A stretch of DNA of 64,000 bases from Roseiarcus sp035606915 (GTDB lineage: Bacteria; Pseudomonadota; Alphaproteobacteria; Rhizobiales; Beijerinckiaceae). The notes below the pieces were generated by a model. The model made no database searches. It had not been told where the DNA came from and saw nothing but the letters and a program-made list of their open reading frames with translations. Positions within the stretch are counted from its first letter, which is position 1; the number at the start of each line of letters is the position of its first letter. Shown piece by piece: positions 8,675 to 18,000 of this stretch. The stretch covers positions 18,837 through 82,836 of the forward strand of contig DATNDU010000099.1 of NCBI GenBank assembly GCA_035606915.1. The letters run 5' to 3'. The translations under genes were made by a program, and so were the position numbers.

Positions 8675-9667
8675 ATGCCGTCTCTGAGCCCCGAGCGCAT
8701 CGAGGCGCTCGCCCACGCGGCGCTGACCAGACACGGCGCGAGCCAAGCGCAGGCGCGCGCGCTGGCGGCAGGGGTCGCGGCGGCCGAGCGCGACGGGCTG
8801 GTCTCGCACGGCCTGATGTATTTGCCGACCTATTGCGAGCATCTGACCTGCGGCAAAGTCATCGGCGCGGCCGAGCCTGTGCTCACCCAGCCCGCGCCCG
8901 CCGTGCTCGTCGTCGACGCCGGCAACGGCTTCGCCCATGCGGCGATCGATCTCGGCTTCGCCCGCCTGCCGGAACTGGCGCGCGCGCAGGGCGTCGCCAG
9001 CCTGGCGGTGCGCAACTCTTATAATTGCGGCGCGCTCGGCTATCACACCGAGCGGTTGGCCCACGCCGGCCTGCTGGCGCTCGGCTTCACCAACGCGCCG
9101 GCCTCGATAGCGCCCTGGGGCGCGGCCAAGCCGGCGCTCGGCACCAATCCGTGGTCGCTCGCCGCGCCTGATGGCGCGGGCGGCGCGCGCTTCGTCATCG
9201 ACCAGAGCGCCAGCGTCGTCGCCAAAAGCGAGGTGATGAAGCGCGCCCGCGCCGGCGAGCCGATCCCGCCGGGCTGGGCGTTCGACGCCAACGGCGAGCC
9301 GACAACCGACCCCGGCGAGGCGCTGAAAGGCGCGATGGCGCCGACCGGCGGCTACAAAGGCGTCGGCGCGGCGCTGATGGTGGAGATGTTCGCCGCCTGC
9401 CTCGCCGGCGCCAATCCCGGTCTCGTCGCCAGCCCGTTCTCGGGCACGGCGGGCGGGCCGCCGGGGACCGGGCAATTCTTTCTCGCCTTCGATCCCGGGC
9501 CGATCTCGGGCGGCGGCTTCGCCTCGCGGCTGGAGATTGTCGCCGCCGCCTTCGCCGGCCGCGCGCATTTGCCGGGAGCCCGCAAATTCGCGGCGCGCGC
9601 GCGAGCGGCGCGCGACGGCGTAGAAGTCGACGCCGCCACGCTCGCCAGGGTCGAGGCGCTGGCATGA
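8675..9667 (+). CDS. Ldh2/malate-lactate dehydrogenase family oxidoreductase (probable pyrroline-2-carboxylate reductase)
   Basis: This 330-aa protein belongs to the Ldh2/MDG family of NAD(P)-dependent reductases (YlbC, DpkA, LhpD). The conserved LVSHGLMYLP segment contains the catalytic His, and GTNPWSLAAP and GGYKGVGAALMVE are family signatures. DpkA/LhpD-type members reduce delta1-pyrroline-2-carboxylate to L-proline. With the aconitase X gene at the window start, that role is likely. The ATG at 8675 follows AGGAACGC. It begins a four-gene operon and its stop overlaps the next start (ATGA). Confidence 0.88.
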   Translation: MPSLSPERIEALAHAALTRHGASQAQARALAAGVAAAERDGLVSHGLMYLPTYCEHLTCGKVIGAAEPVLTQPAPAVLVVDAGNGFAHAAIDLGFARLPELARAQGVASLAVRNSYNCGALGYHTERLAHAGLLALGFTNAPASIAPWGAAKPALGTNPWSLAAPDGAGGARFVIDQSASVVAKSEVMKRARAGEPIPPGWAFDANGEPTTDPGEALKGAMAPTGGYKGVGAALMVEMFAACLAGANPGLVASPFSGTAGGPPGTGQFFLAFDPGPISGGGFASRLEIVAAAFAGRAHLPGARKFAARARAARDGVEVDAATLARVEALA

Positions 9668-11298
9668 GCGCCATCGCGCCGAGGCCGCCTGAAATTGTCA
9701 TGCGGCTGGCGCGGCTCGGCGCCGCGCATCCGACGCGACTGAGCTTCCTGCGCGCCTTGATCCGGGGCGCGACGCGCGAGCGCTGGCGGCTGCGGCGCGC
9801 CCATTTCGCGCTCGACAATGCCGGCTTCGGCCACGCGGTCTATACGGTCGAGACGCCCGGCCATGCCTATTCGCTGGTCGCCTTCTCGACGCCGCTCGCC
9901 GACGAGCGCCGCACCGATCGCGTCATCGCGCAGGCGTGGGATACCTCGTTCGCGCTCTACGACGGCGCCCCCGACGCGGACGAGATCGTGCGCTTGCAAG
10001 CCAACGCGCCGTTGCAGGAGGCGGGGCGCTTTACGGCGCGCGAACTGGTGCTCGCCCGCGCCAACAAGAGCGTGCGGCTGTTCGAGGCTGTCGTCGCGGC
10101 GCTGGCGAAGGGCGAGCAGCCGGACGGCGCGGCGCTGGCTGAGGTCGGCTATCTCCTGCGCACCACCGCCGTCTATGGCAACGGCAAGTTCGGCATCGCC
10201 GATCGCGACGAGTTCGCCGGGCGCCCGGAGCTGGCCGGGCCGTTCCGCGCCGAGATGCTGACGGTGTGGCTGATTCGCGCCTTCAGCTTCGATCTCGTCG
10301 ATCATGTCGCGGCGCGCCGCAGCCCCGGCGCGGCGCGGCTGGCGCCGGAACTGCGCCGCAGTCTCGGCGTCGGCAACGCCACCGGGCTCGGCATGGCGCC
10401 GTTTCTGGTGCGCCATCCCGTGCTCATCCATCGCTGGTTCGCGGCGCGCGAAACCGCGCTGGCGCGGGTGCGCGGCCTTGCCGAGGCGGACGAGGCCGAG
10501 GCTTTCGCGCGCTCGCTCGCCGTCTTTCGCGCCGGGGTCGAGGCGTGGCGCACGCAGGATGCGCGGCAGGCCGCCGCCATCGTCGCGCTGAAGGCCGATC
10601 TGGCCGGGCTCGCCGAAGCGGCGCCGCAGATCCTGCGCGGCCCGCTTCCGTGGGACGCGCTCTATCGCTTCGCCGAGGCGCGGCTGTCGCTGGAAGGCCA
10701 GGAGGCCTGCGTGGCGCTGATGCTGGAGCCGCACGGCGCGCTGATCGACGATCTCGCCGATGAGATGCAGGCCGACGAGACGCTTGGCCAGGGCCTCGAC
10801 GGCCGCGTCACTTGCGCGGCGATGCGCCAGACCTTAGCGCACCGCTACGGCTGGGCGGCTGAGACCGATTTCGCCGGCCCCGCCGCGAATGCGCGCTTCT
10901 GGTACGTCTCAGCCGACAAGCTGGAGCCGCGTCTCGGCGAGCGCTTCGAGGAGGCGGGGGCCGAACTCGAACAGCCGCTCGCCGTGGCGCGCGACGCGCT
11001 CGGCCTCGCGGCGGCGCTGGCGGAGGCGCCCGAGGCGCAGCCGCTGGCCGATTTCCTGCTCCGCCATCCGCAATGGCGCCATGTGGCGCGGCGCGCGCAG
11101 ACGCTCGACCGTTGCGCTTACGCGGAAATCCGCGACAATCTCATCGGCGCTGAGATGCGCCCGATCGACATCCTGCGCGCCAAACTCGCCTTCTTCGGCG
11201 CGCGCCGTTTCGACCCGCGCTCCGACCGCTGGCTGCGCATCGCGCTGTTTGCCGACGAACCACCGATCGAGACCATTTGCAGCGGCGAGGCGGCGTGA
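9664..11298 (+). CDS. Uncharacterised 544-aa protein
   Basis: I do not recognise a domain. The protein is soluble, mostly helical in appearance and Ala/Arg-rich, with no signal peptide or membrane segment. Distinct segments include AVYTVETPGHAYSLVAFSTP near residue 60 and LLRTTAVYGNGKFGIADRDEF near residue 165. The ATG overlaps the stop of the Ldh2-type reductase, and its own stop overlaps the GTG of the DUF3726 gene, so it is co-translated with both. A role in the same imino-acid pathway, or in modifying its product, is inference from context only. Confidence 0.85.
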   Translation: MSAIAPRPPEIVMRLARLGAAHPTRLSFLRALIRGATRERWRLRRAHFALDNAGFGHAVYTVETPGHAYSLVAFSTPLADERRTDRVIAQAWDTSFALYDGAPDADEIVRLQANAPLQEAGRFTARELVLARANKSVRLFEAVVAALAKGEQPDGAALAEVGYLLRTTAVYGNGKFGIADRDEFAGRPELAGPFRAEMLTVWLIRAFSFDLVDHVAARRSPGAARLAPELRRSLGVGNATGLGMAPFLVRHPVLIHRWFAARETALARVRGLAEADEAEAFARSLAVFRAGVEAWRTQDARQAAAIVALKADLAGLAEAAPQILRGPLPWDALYRFAEARLSLEGQEACVALMLEPHGALIDDLADEMQADETLGQGLDGRVTCAAMRQTLAHRYGWAAETDFAGPAANARFWYVSADKLEPRLGERFEEAGAELEQPLAVARDALGLAAALAEAPEAQPLADFLLRHPQWRHVARRAQTLDRCAYAEIRDNLIGAEMRPIDILRAKLAFFGARRFDPRSDRWLRIALFADEPPIETICSGEAA

Positions 11299-11858
11299 TC
11301 GCGCTTTCGCTCAACGAAGCCGAGACGCTTTGCGCCAAGGCGGCGCGGGGCGCCGGCTATTGCTGGGGCCAGGCCGACGACATCGGCCGCGCCGCCCGCG
11401 CGCTTGCCGCCGAGGGCAGCGATTTCGGCGCCGCGCTGCTCGTGCTTTTGCAAACGCGCGAGAGCTTCATCGCGCCGACGCCCGAGCGTCTGGCGCGCTG
11501 GCGCGCCGGCGGCCCCGACATCGCCGGCGTGGGCGCGCTCTGCCCGGTGCTCGCGGCGACCTGGCTCACCGACGCCGGCCTCGACGCGGTCGGGCTGACG
11601 TTGCTCAATATCGGCGCGCCGGTTTGGCTCGACGCGCTCCTGCGCCCGGCCGGGCTCGGCGCGGCCTGCGACGATCCCTTCGCGGCCGGCGACGCGACGC
11701 TGATTCGGCGGTCCGGACCCTTCGAGACGGGCAAGCGCGCGGCGGTCGAAGCCGAGATCTGGCGCGCGCTCAACGCCTACGCCGCGCAAACTTACGTTCC
11801 CGAGAGCGAAAGCTCGCGCCGGCGCGGGGCCGGCGGCGGCCGGGTGGACGACGATTGA
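11295..11858 (+). CDS. DUF3726 domain protein
   Basis: This 187-aa protein begins with the typical DUF3726 pattern: SLNEAETLCAKAARGAGY followed by CWG. I know of no assigned function. The GTG start at 11295 overlaps the preceding stop (GTGA). It is third in the Ldh2-reductase operon and is followed after 11 nt by the methyltransferase gene. The operon fusion suggests it acts with the 544-aa protein. Confidence 0.85.
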   Translation: MIALSLNEAETLCAKAARGAGYCWGQADDIGRAARALAAEGSDFGAALLVLLQTRESFIAPTPERLARWRAGGPDIAGVGALCPVLAATWLTDAGLDAVGLTLLNIGAPVWLDALLRPAGLGAACDDPFAAGDATLIRRSGPFETGKRAAVEAEIWRALNAYAAQTYVPESESSRRRGAGGGRVDDD

Positions 11859-11869
11859 AGGAGCGGGGC

Positions 11870-12970
11870 ATGAGCACAGGCGGCGCGACCATCTCTATGC
11901 GCGGGGCGGGCTATTATTCCGCCAACACCGTCGGCGCGAAGACGGCGATCAACCGGGTCGCCGATCTCGTCATCGCGGCGGCGGCCAAGGCGCCGGCGCT
12001 TGCGCCCGGCGAGGCCTTCCGCGTCGCCGATTTCGGCGCCGCCGACGGCGGCACCTCGATGGAGATGATGCGCCGGCTGATCGGCGCGATCCGCGCCCGC
12101 GAGCCGCAGCGCCAGATCGCGCTGGCCTACACCGATCTCCCGCACAATGATTTCTCGACCCTTTTCCGCCTGACGCAGGGCCTCATCGGCGAGGCGGCGC
12201 CCATCGCCGACATCCCCGGTGTGTTCATCAGCGCGGCGGGCACGAGCTTCTACCGGCAGATTTTCCCCGACGCCTCGCTGTCGCTGGGCTTTTCCGCCAC
12301 CGCCATGCATTGGCTGAGCCGGCGTCCGTGCATGATCGCCGACCATGTGCAGGCCGTGGGCGCCGCGCCGGCCGAGCGCGAGGAATTCCGCGCCCAGGGG
12401 CTCGCCGACTGGGAGACGATCTTGCTGGCGCGGGCGATGGAGTTGAAGCCCGGCGGGCGGCTGGTGTTCGCCAATTTCTGCATCGACGAGGCGGGCCGCT
12501 ATCTCGGCCACACCACCGACGTTGATATGTTCGACGGCTTCGCCCGCCACTGGCGCGCCCTGCGCCGCGCCGGGCGCATTGGGCAGGCCGAATACGAGAA
12601 CGCGACGTTCCAGCAGTTCTACAAGACCTCTGAAGAATTCGCGGCGCCGTTGCGCGACCCGGCCTCGGCAGCGGCGAAGGCGGGGCTGAGGCTGGAATCG
12701 ATCAGCACCATGGTCACCCCCTGCCCCTACGCCGAGGCGTTCGCGGCGCATGGCGACGCGGCGGCTTTCGCGCGCGCCTATGTGCCGACGCTGCGCTCGT
12801 GGTCGGAGACGGTGTTCGCCGGCGCGCTCGATCCCGCGCGCCCGCCAGCGGAGCGCATGGCGCTGCTCGACGCCTTCTACGGCGCTTACGAGGCCGAGGT
12901 CGCCGCCGCGCCGCAGGGACATCGCATGGATTATGTGCATTGCGTCGCGGAGATCGTCAAACAGGCGTGA
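11870..12970 (+). CDS. SABATH-type SAM-dependent carboxyl methyltransferase
   Basis: The 366-aa protein resembles Methyltransf_7 (SABATH) enzymes, best known from plants, which methylate the carboxyl group of small acids. Visible signatures are YYSANTVGAK at the start, the SAM site VADFGAADGGTSMEMM near residue 55, TDLPHNDFSTLF, and SATAMHWLSRRP near residue 145. An AAGGAG ribosome-binding site precedes the ATG. It ends the operon that starts at 8675. The substrate is unknown; a proline- or pyrroline-derived acid is a guess from context. The family call is fairly firm. Confidence 0.85.
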   Translation: MSTGGATISMRGAGYYSANTVGAKTAINRVADLVIAAAAKAPALAPGEAFRVADFGAADGGTSMEMMRRLIGAIRAREPQRQIALAYTDLPHNDFSTLFRLTQGLIGEAAPIADIPGVFISAAGTSFYRQIFPDASLSLGFSATAMHWLSRRPCMIADHVQAVGAAPAEREEFRAQGLADWETILLARAMELKPGGRLVFANFCIDEAGRYLGHTTDVDMFDGFARHWRALRRAGRIGQAEYENATFQQFYKTSEEFAAPLRDPASAAAKAGLRLESISTMVTPCPYAEAFAAHGDAAAFARAYVPTLRSWSETVFAGALDPARPPAERMALLDAFYGAYEAEVAAAPQGHRMDYVHCVAEIVKQA

Positions 12971-13068
12971 ACCGCGTCCGGCGCGGCGAATATTGTCAAC
13001 GTTAACGGCTTGCCAAGAGTTTTTGCCGCCATCATGCTCGCGCGCAGCGTGTCGGCGCGAGGGGCGTT

Positions 13069-15045
13069 TTGGTTTTGAGCGTGAGGCATGGGAGAATTTT
13101 GCGGCGCTGGCGCGTCGTCGTCGCTGTCGGCGCCGCGTTGGCGCCGGGCGCGGCGGTTGCGTTCGACGGTTTCGGCCTGTGGCCGGAGGCCGATACGCCG
13201 ATCGCCGCCAGCGCGCACGCCCTGCCCTACAAGCTGAAGTTCACGCTGCCGCAGGGCTCGGGCGTGTCGCTGGCGACGCTGCGCGGCGCCTCCTCGCTCT
13301 ATTCGCTGCGCAAGGACCCGCCGCCCGACGGCTTTTCGCTGGCGTTGCGCGCGCGGCGCGATTTCGCGCCGCTCGTCGATGCGCTGTGGTCGCAGGGTTA
13401 TTACGATGCGCAGGTGGCGATCCGCGTCGATGGCGTCGCGCTGCCGATGGGAAGCGGCGATTTCACCGCTTTCCAGCGCGCCGCCGATAGCTATCGCGGC
13501 AGGGCGGCGGCGCCGGTGGAGATCGTCGTCTCGCCCGGGCGGCAATTCGTGTTGCGGCGCTTCGCCGTGCTCGGCGGCGACGGCCGCCCGCTCGCCGACT
13601 TGCCCGAGCGCATCGTCGCGCTTCGCCCCGGCGACGCCGCCGCGGCGGATGCGATTCGTGGCGCTGAAGCGCGCATCGTCGATTTCTACCGTTCGCGCTC
13701 GCGCCCGCTGGCGCGCATCGCCAAGGTCGCGCCGGTCGTCGACCATCCCGCCCATGCGATGGACCTGACGCTCGTCGTCGATCCCGGCCCCGTCGCGGCA
13801 ATCGGCCCGATCAAGCTGAGCGGGCCGAAAAGTTTCGATCCGCTGATCGCCCGTTCCTTCCTCTATCTGAAGCCCGGCGATCCCTATTCGCCGGCTGCCC
13901 TCAGCGACGCGCGCCAGGATATGCGCCAGCTCCCCGCCGTCGGAGCGGTGCGCATCAAGGAGGCCGACAAGCTCGATGCGCAGGGGCAATTGCCGCTCAG
14001 CGTCGATGTCGGCGACCGGCCGGCGCATGCGCTCGGGATCGAGGCGCAATATTCGACCATCGACGGCCCGGCGATCCAAACCTACTGGGAGAACCGCAAC
14101 CTGTTCGGCGGCGCGGAATACCTGCGTCTGGAAGCCAATGTCAGCTACAACCCCGCCAATACCGGCCCAGCGGAGAATCTATTCGGCCTGTCCGACCGCA
14201 ACATCGGCGGCCGGGTGGCGGCGCATTTCATGAAGCCGGCAATCGACGGCGGCCCCGACGACCTGCTCGCCGATGTCACCGCCGAGCGCGCCACCACCAA
14301 CACCTTCGGCTTCCAGGGCTACACCGCCAACGACGGCGACGCCGACATCGCATTGCGCCGGCGCTTCTCGCGCCAACTCTCCGCGCAGATCGGGCTCGAT
14401 GCGCAAGCCGGCGACGCCACCGACGCGATCAAGACCGTGACCTACAACATCGTCGGCGTCACCGGCTCGGCGAGTTACGATTCGACCAACGACCGGCTCG
14501 ACCCGACCCAGGGCGTGCGCGCACGGGCGGCAGTGGCGGCCTATCCCGGCATATTCGGCTCGCTCTATCTCTACACCGCCAAGACCGAGGTCTCCGCCTA
14601 TCAGGCGCTCGACGCGGACGCGCGCTTCGTGCTGGCCGGACGGGCGCGGGTCGCCTCGGAGATCGGGCCGGGGCTGGAGGACATTCCCGCCAATTTGCGG
14701 CTCTACGCCGGCGGCGGCGGCTCGGTGCGCGGCTACGCCTATTCGAGCCTCGGGCCGCGCACGCCGAGCGGCGCGATCCAGGGCGGCCGCAGCGCCGTCG
14801 ATTCCTCGGTCGAGTTGCGCTGGCGCGCCACCGACGCCATCGGCTTGGTCGGCTTCTTCGACGCCGGCAACGCCTTCGAAGCCGAGGTTCCGAACTTCTC
14901 GTTGCCGCTGCAAATGTCGGCGGGCGTCGGCCTGCGTTATTACACCGGCTTCGGCCCCTTGCGGCTCGACATCGCCGCGCCGCTCAACCCGCGTCCCGGC
15001 GATCCGCGCTTCGCCATCTACGCCAGCATCGGGCAGGCGTTCTGA
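13069..15045 (+). CDS. tamA: TamA, BamA-family outer-membrane translocation protein
   Basis: The 658-aa protein starts with a signal peptide (hydrophobic stretch ending near AVAFDG). POTRA repeats follow in roughly residues 45-320, then a C-terminal Omp85 beta-barrel with GGGGSVRGYAYSSLGPR and a terminal aromatic (IGQAF). TamA sits in the outer membrane and works with TamB in lipid transport and assembly of some outer-membrane proteins. The start is a TTG at 13069 behind GAGGGG; TTG 13075 or GTG 13081 are possible. Its stop overlaps the tamB start (TGATG). Confidence 0.9.
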   Translation: MVLSVRHGRILRRWRVVVAVGAALAPGAAVAFDGFGLWPEADTPIAASAHALPYKLKFTLPQGSGVSLATLRGASSLYSLRKDPPPDGFSLALRARRDFAPLVDALWSQGYYDAQVAIRVDGVALPMGSGDFTAFQRAADSYRGRAAAPVEIVVSPGRQFVLRRFAVLGGDGRPLADLPERIVALRPGDAAAADAIRGAEARIVDFYRSRSRPLARIAKVAPVVDHPAHAMDLTLVVDPGPVAAIGPIKLSGPKSFDPLIARSFLYLKPGDPYSPAALSDARQDMRQLPAVGAVRIKEADKLDAQGQLPLSVDVGDRPAHALGIEAQYSTIDGPAIQTYWENRNLFGGAEYLRLEANVSYNPANTGPAENLFGLSDRNIGGRVAAHFMKPAIDGGPDDLLADVTAERATTNTFGFQGYTANDGDADIALRRRFSRQLSAQIGLDAQAGDATDAIKTVTYNIVGVTGSASYDSTNDRLDPTQGVRARAAVAAYPGIFGSLYLYTAKTEVSAYQALDADARFVLAGRARVASEIGPGLEDIPANLRLYAGGGGSVRGYAYSSLGPRTPSGAIQGGRSAVDSSVELRWRATDAIGLVGFFDAGNAFEAEVPNFSLPLQMSAGVGLRYYTGFGPLRLDIAAPLNPRPGDPRFAIYASIGQAF

Positions 15046-18000
15046 TGCGCCGCGCGCTGTTGGCCACGGTCGCGCTCGCCCCACTGGCGCTGACGCTCAC
15101 CGCCCACGCCGACGACGACAAGGGCGTGTTGGCGGGCTTCATCTCGCGCGCGCTGTCGTCGCGCGACACCCAGGTCTCGATCGGCGCGGTCGAGGGCGCA
15201 CTGTCGAGCGATGCGACGATCCGCAACATCGTGCTCTCCGACCGCGACGGGCCGTGGCTGAAGATCGACCACGCGCGGCTCGTCTGGCGCCGGCTGGCGC
15301 TGCTCCACCGCCGGCTGGAGATCGACGACCTCGACGTCGGCCATATCGTTTGGTCGCGCCCGGCGCGCAAATCCACGGCGACCGCCACCAGCGGCCCGAT
15401 GCAATGGCCGCAGTTGCCGCTGAAGGCTGTCGTCAAGGCTTTCCATGTCGAGAGCCTCGATCTCGGCCAGCCGGTCCTGGGCGAGGCGGCGCGGCTCGGC
15501 TTCAGCGGCGAGGCGACGCTAGGCAACCCCTCGGAGGGCCTCGACCTCAAGCTTGCCGCCAAGCGCCTCGACGCCCCCGGCGCCATCGACGTCAAGCTCG
15601 CCTTCACGCCGAAGACGACGCAACTGGCGCTGGCGCTCGCCGTCGAGGAGCCGCAGGGCGGCCTGATCGCCAAGGCCGCGCATCTGCCGGGCGCGCCGCC
15701 CGTCGATTTCCACCTCACCGGCGCCGGACCGCTCGACGCCTTCCACGCCAAGCTGGCCTTCGCCGCCGGGCCGGACATCGGCGCCAAAGGCAGCGTCGAT
15801 CTCACCCGCGCCGGCGCCGGCCGCGACCTCAAGCTCGATCTCGCCTCACATCTGGCCGGCCTGCTGCCGCCACTCGCGGCGCCGGTGTTCGCGGGCGAGA
15901 CCCAGCTCACCGGCGAAGTGCGGCTCGGCGACGACGGCGCGGCGACAACCGAAGGCCTGACGCTCGCCAGCGCCAATGCCGCGCTCGACATCGTCGGCGG
16001 CCTCGGCGCCGACCGCGTCGCCGATCTGACCGTACACGCCCACGCCAAGCCCGGCCCGGCGATCGGCAAGCTCGACCTCTCGGCAACCGTCAAAGGCCCG
16101 CTGCCGCGCCCGACCGTCGAGGTCGCGCTCGCTGTCCAGAAGCTGAAATCGTCGGCGGGGAGACTTGGGCGGTTGAGCGCGCATTTCGCCGCCGCGCCGG
16201 TGAAGCCCGGCGACGCCGCCGCGCCCATCGCGCTGACCGGCGAGGCCGAGATGGCGGGGCTGGCGCTCGCCGACCCCGCGCAGGCGGCGCTCGTCGGCCC
16301 CACCGGCAAGCTGGCCTTGCAAGCCACCGCGACGCCGGACGGGACGCTCGACATCGCCGCGCTTAGCCTCGACGCCGAGGCCCTGCACGCGCGCTTTACC
16401 GGCAAGGCGGCGCGCGACGCGCTCGCCGGCCAGCTTACCGCCGGCGCGGCCGATCTCGCCCGGCTCGCGCCGTTGACCGGCTTGAAGCTCAAGGGCGCCG
16501 CTGATGTCGCCGCGACGCTGTCGGGCGATCCCGCGCGCGGCGTCTATGCGGCTGACGTCAAAGCCGAGGCGAAGGGCTTCGCCTCGGGCGTGGCGGCGCT
16601 CGACGGCTTTACCGGCGCGAGCCCTTCGCTCAGCGGCGCGGTGAAGATCGCCGCCGACGGCTACAGCTTCGACAGACTGGCGCTGACCGGCGCCGACGGC
16701 CGGGCGCTCATCGACGGCGCACTCGGCGCCTCGGCCTCGCACCTCAGCGCGACGCTCGCCATCCCCGACGCGCATCGGCTCGACGCCCGCCTCGCCGGCG
16801 GGCTCGCCGCCGAGGTCAAGATCGCCGGCCCGCTTTCGGCCCCGGACGCCGACATCACGGCGGCGCTCAGCCACGGCCGCCTGCTCGGCCGCCCGGCGCC
16901 GCGACTCGATCTCACCGCGCACGTCAAGAGCGGCGCGGCGCTGGCGCTGAAGCTCGACGGCGAGATCGACGGCAAGCCGTTGCAAGGCGCCGTCAGCCTG
17001 AAGCGCGCCGGCGACGCGGTGACGCTCGACCGCGCGACGTTCAGCCTCGGCCAAACCCGCATCGACGGCGCCGGCAAGTTCGCCAAGGGCCTTGCCGACG
17101 GGCGGTTGAGCATCGCCGCGCCGCGCCTCGACGAGCTCTCGCCGCTGGCGCTGACGCCGCTTTCCGGCTCGCTGCAAGCCGACGTGCGCCTGGATTCCCG
17201 CGGCGGCAAGCAGAACGCCGCGATCCGCGCCGACAGCGCCGCCGCCGGCTTCGGCGCGGCGCGGCTCAGCGGCCTCAACGTCGATTTGCGCATCGCCGAT
17301 CTCTACGGCGAGGCGCGCGCCGACGGCTCGGCGGCGCTCGCCAGGATCGTCGCCGGCGGCGAGACGGTTTCGGGGCTGAAGCTTTCCGCCAAGGCCGGGG
17401 TGTTCGATCTCGCCGCCAGCCTGCGCGGCATGACGTTGCGGGCGAAGGGGGCGCTGCGCATGGCGGCGCGCACGCTGCGGCTCGACGCCTTCACCGCCCG
17501 CGGCCGCGGCCCCGCCATCGCGCTCGCCGGGCCGGCGACGCTGACTTTCGCCGACGGCGGCGTGGCGACCAAGGGGCTCGCCATGACGCTGGGCTCCGGC
17601 CGACTCACCCTCAAGGGGCAGGCGGGGCGCAAGCTCGATCTGCAAGCCAAGGCCGAGGCGGTCCCGCTGGCGCTCGCCGATCTCGCCTCGCCGGGGCTCG
17701 GCCTCAGCGGGACCGCCTCCGGCGAAGCCCGCCTCACGGGCGATGCGGCGGCGCCGCGCGGCGATTGGCGGCTGGCGCTGACGGGGGTCGCGGCGCCGGC
17801 GGCGCGCTCGGCCGGCCTGCCGCCGATCGACGCCAAGGCCAGCGGCAAGCTTGCTGGCGCAAGCACCAGCCTGGAGGCTGCGATCACCGCCGGCGCGGCG
17901 GGGGCGCTGCGCATCGTCGGATCGGCGCCGCTGAAGGCGGGCGGGCGGCTCGACTTGAAAGCCTCCGGTCGGCTCGATGTCGCGGCGCTGACCCGCAGCC

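Noticed and set aside
10889..11869. Upstream extension of the carboxyl methyltransferase frame
   Set aside because: It is out of frame with two real genes it crosses and is Arg-rich; the ATG at 11870 has AAGGAG.
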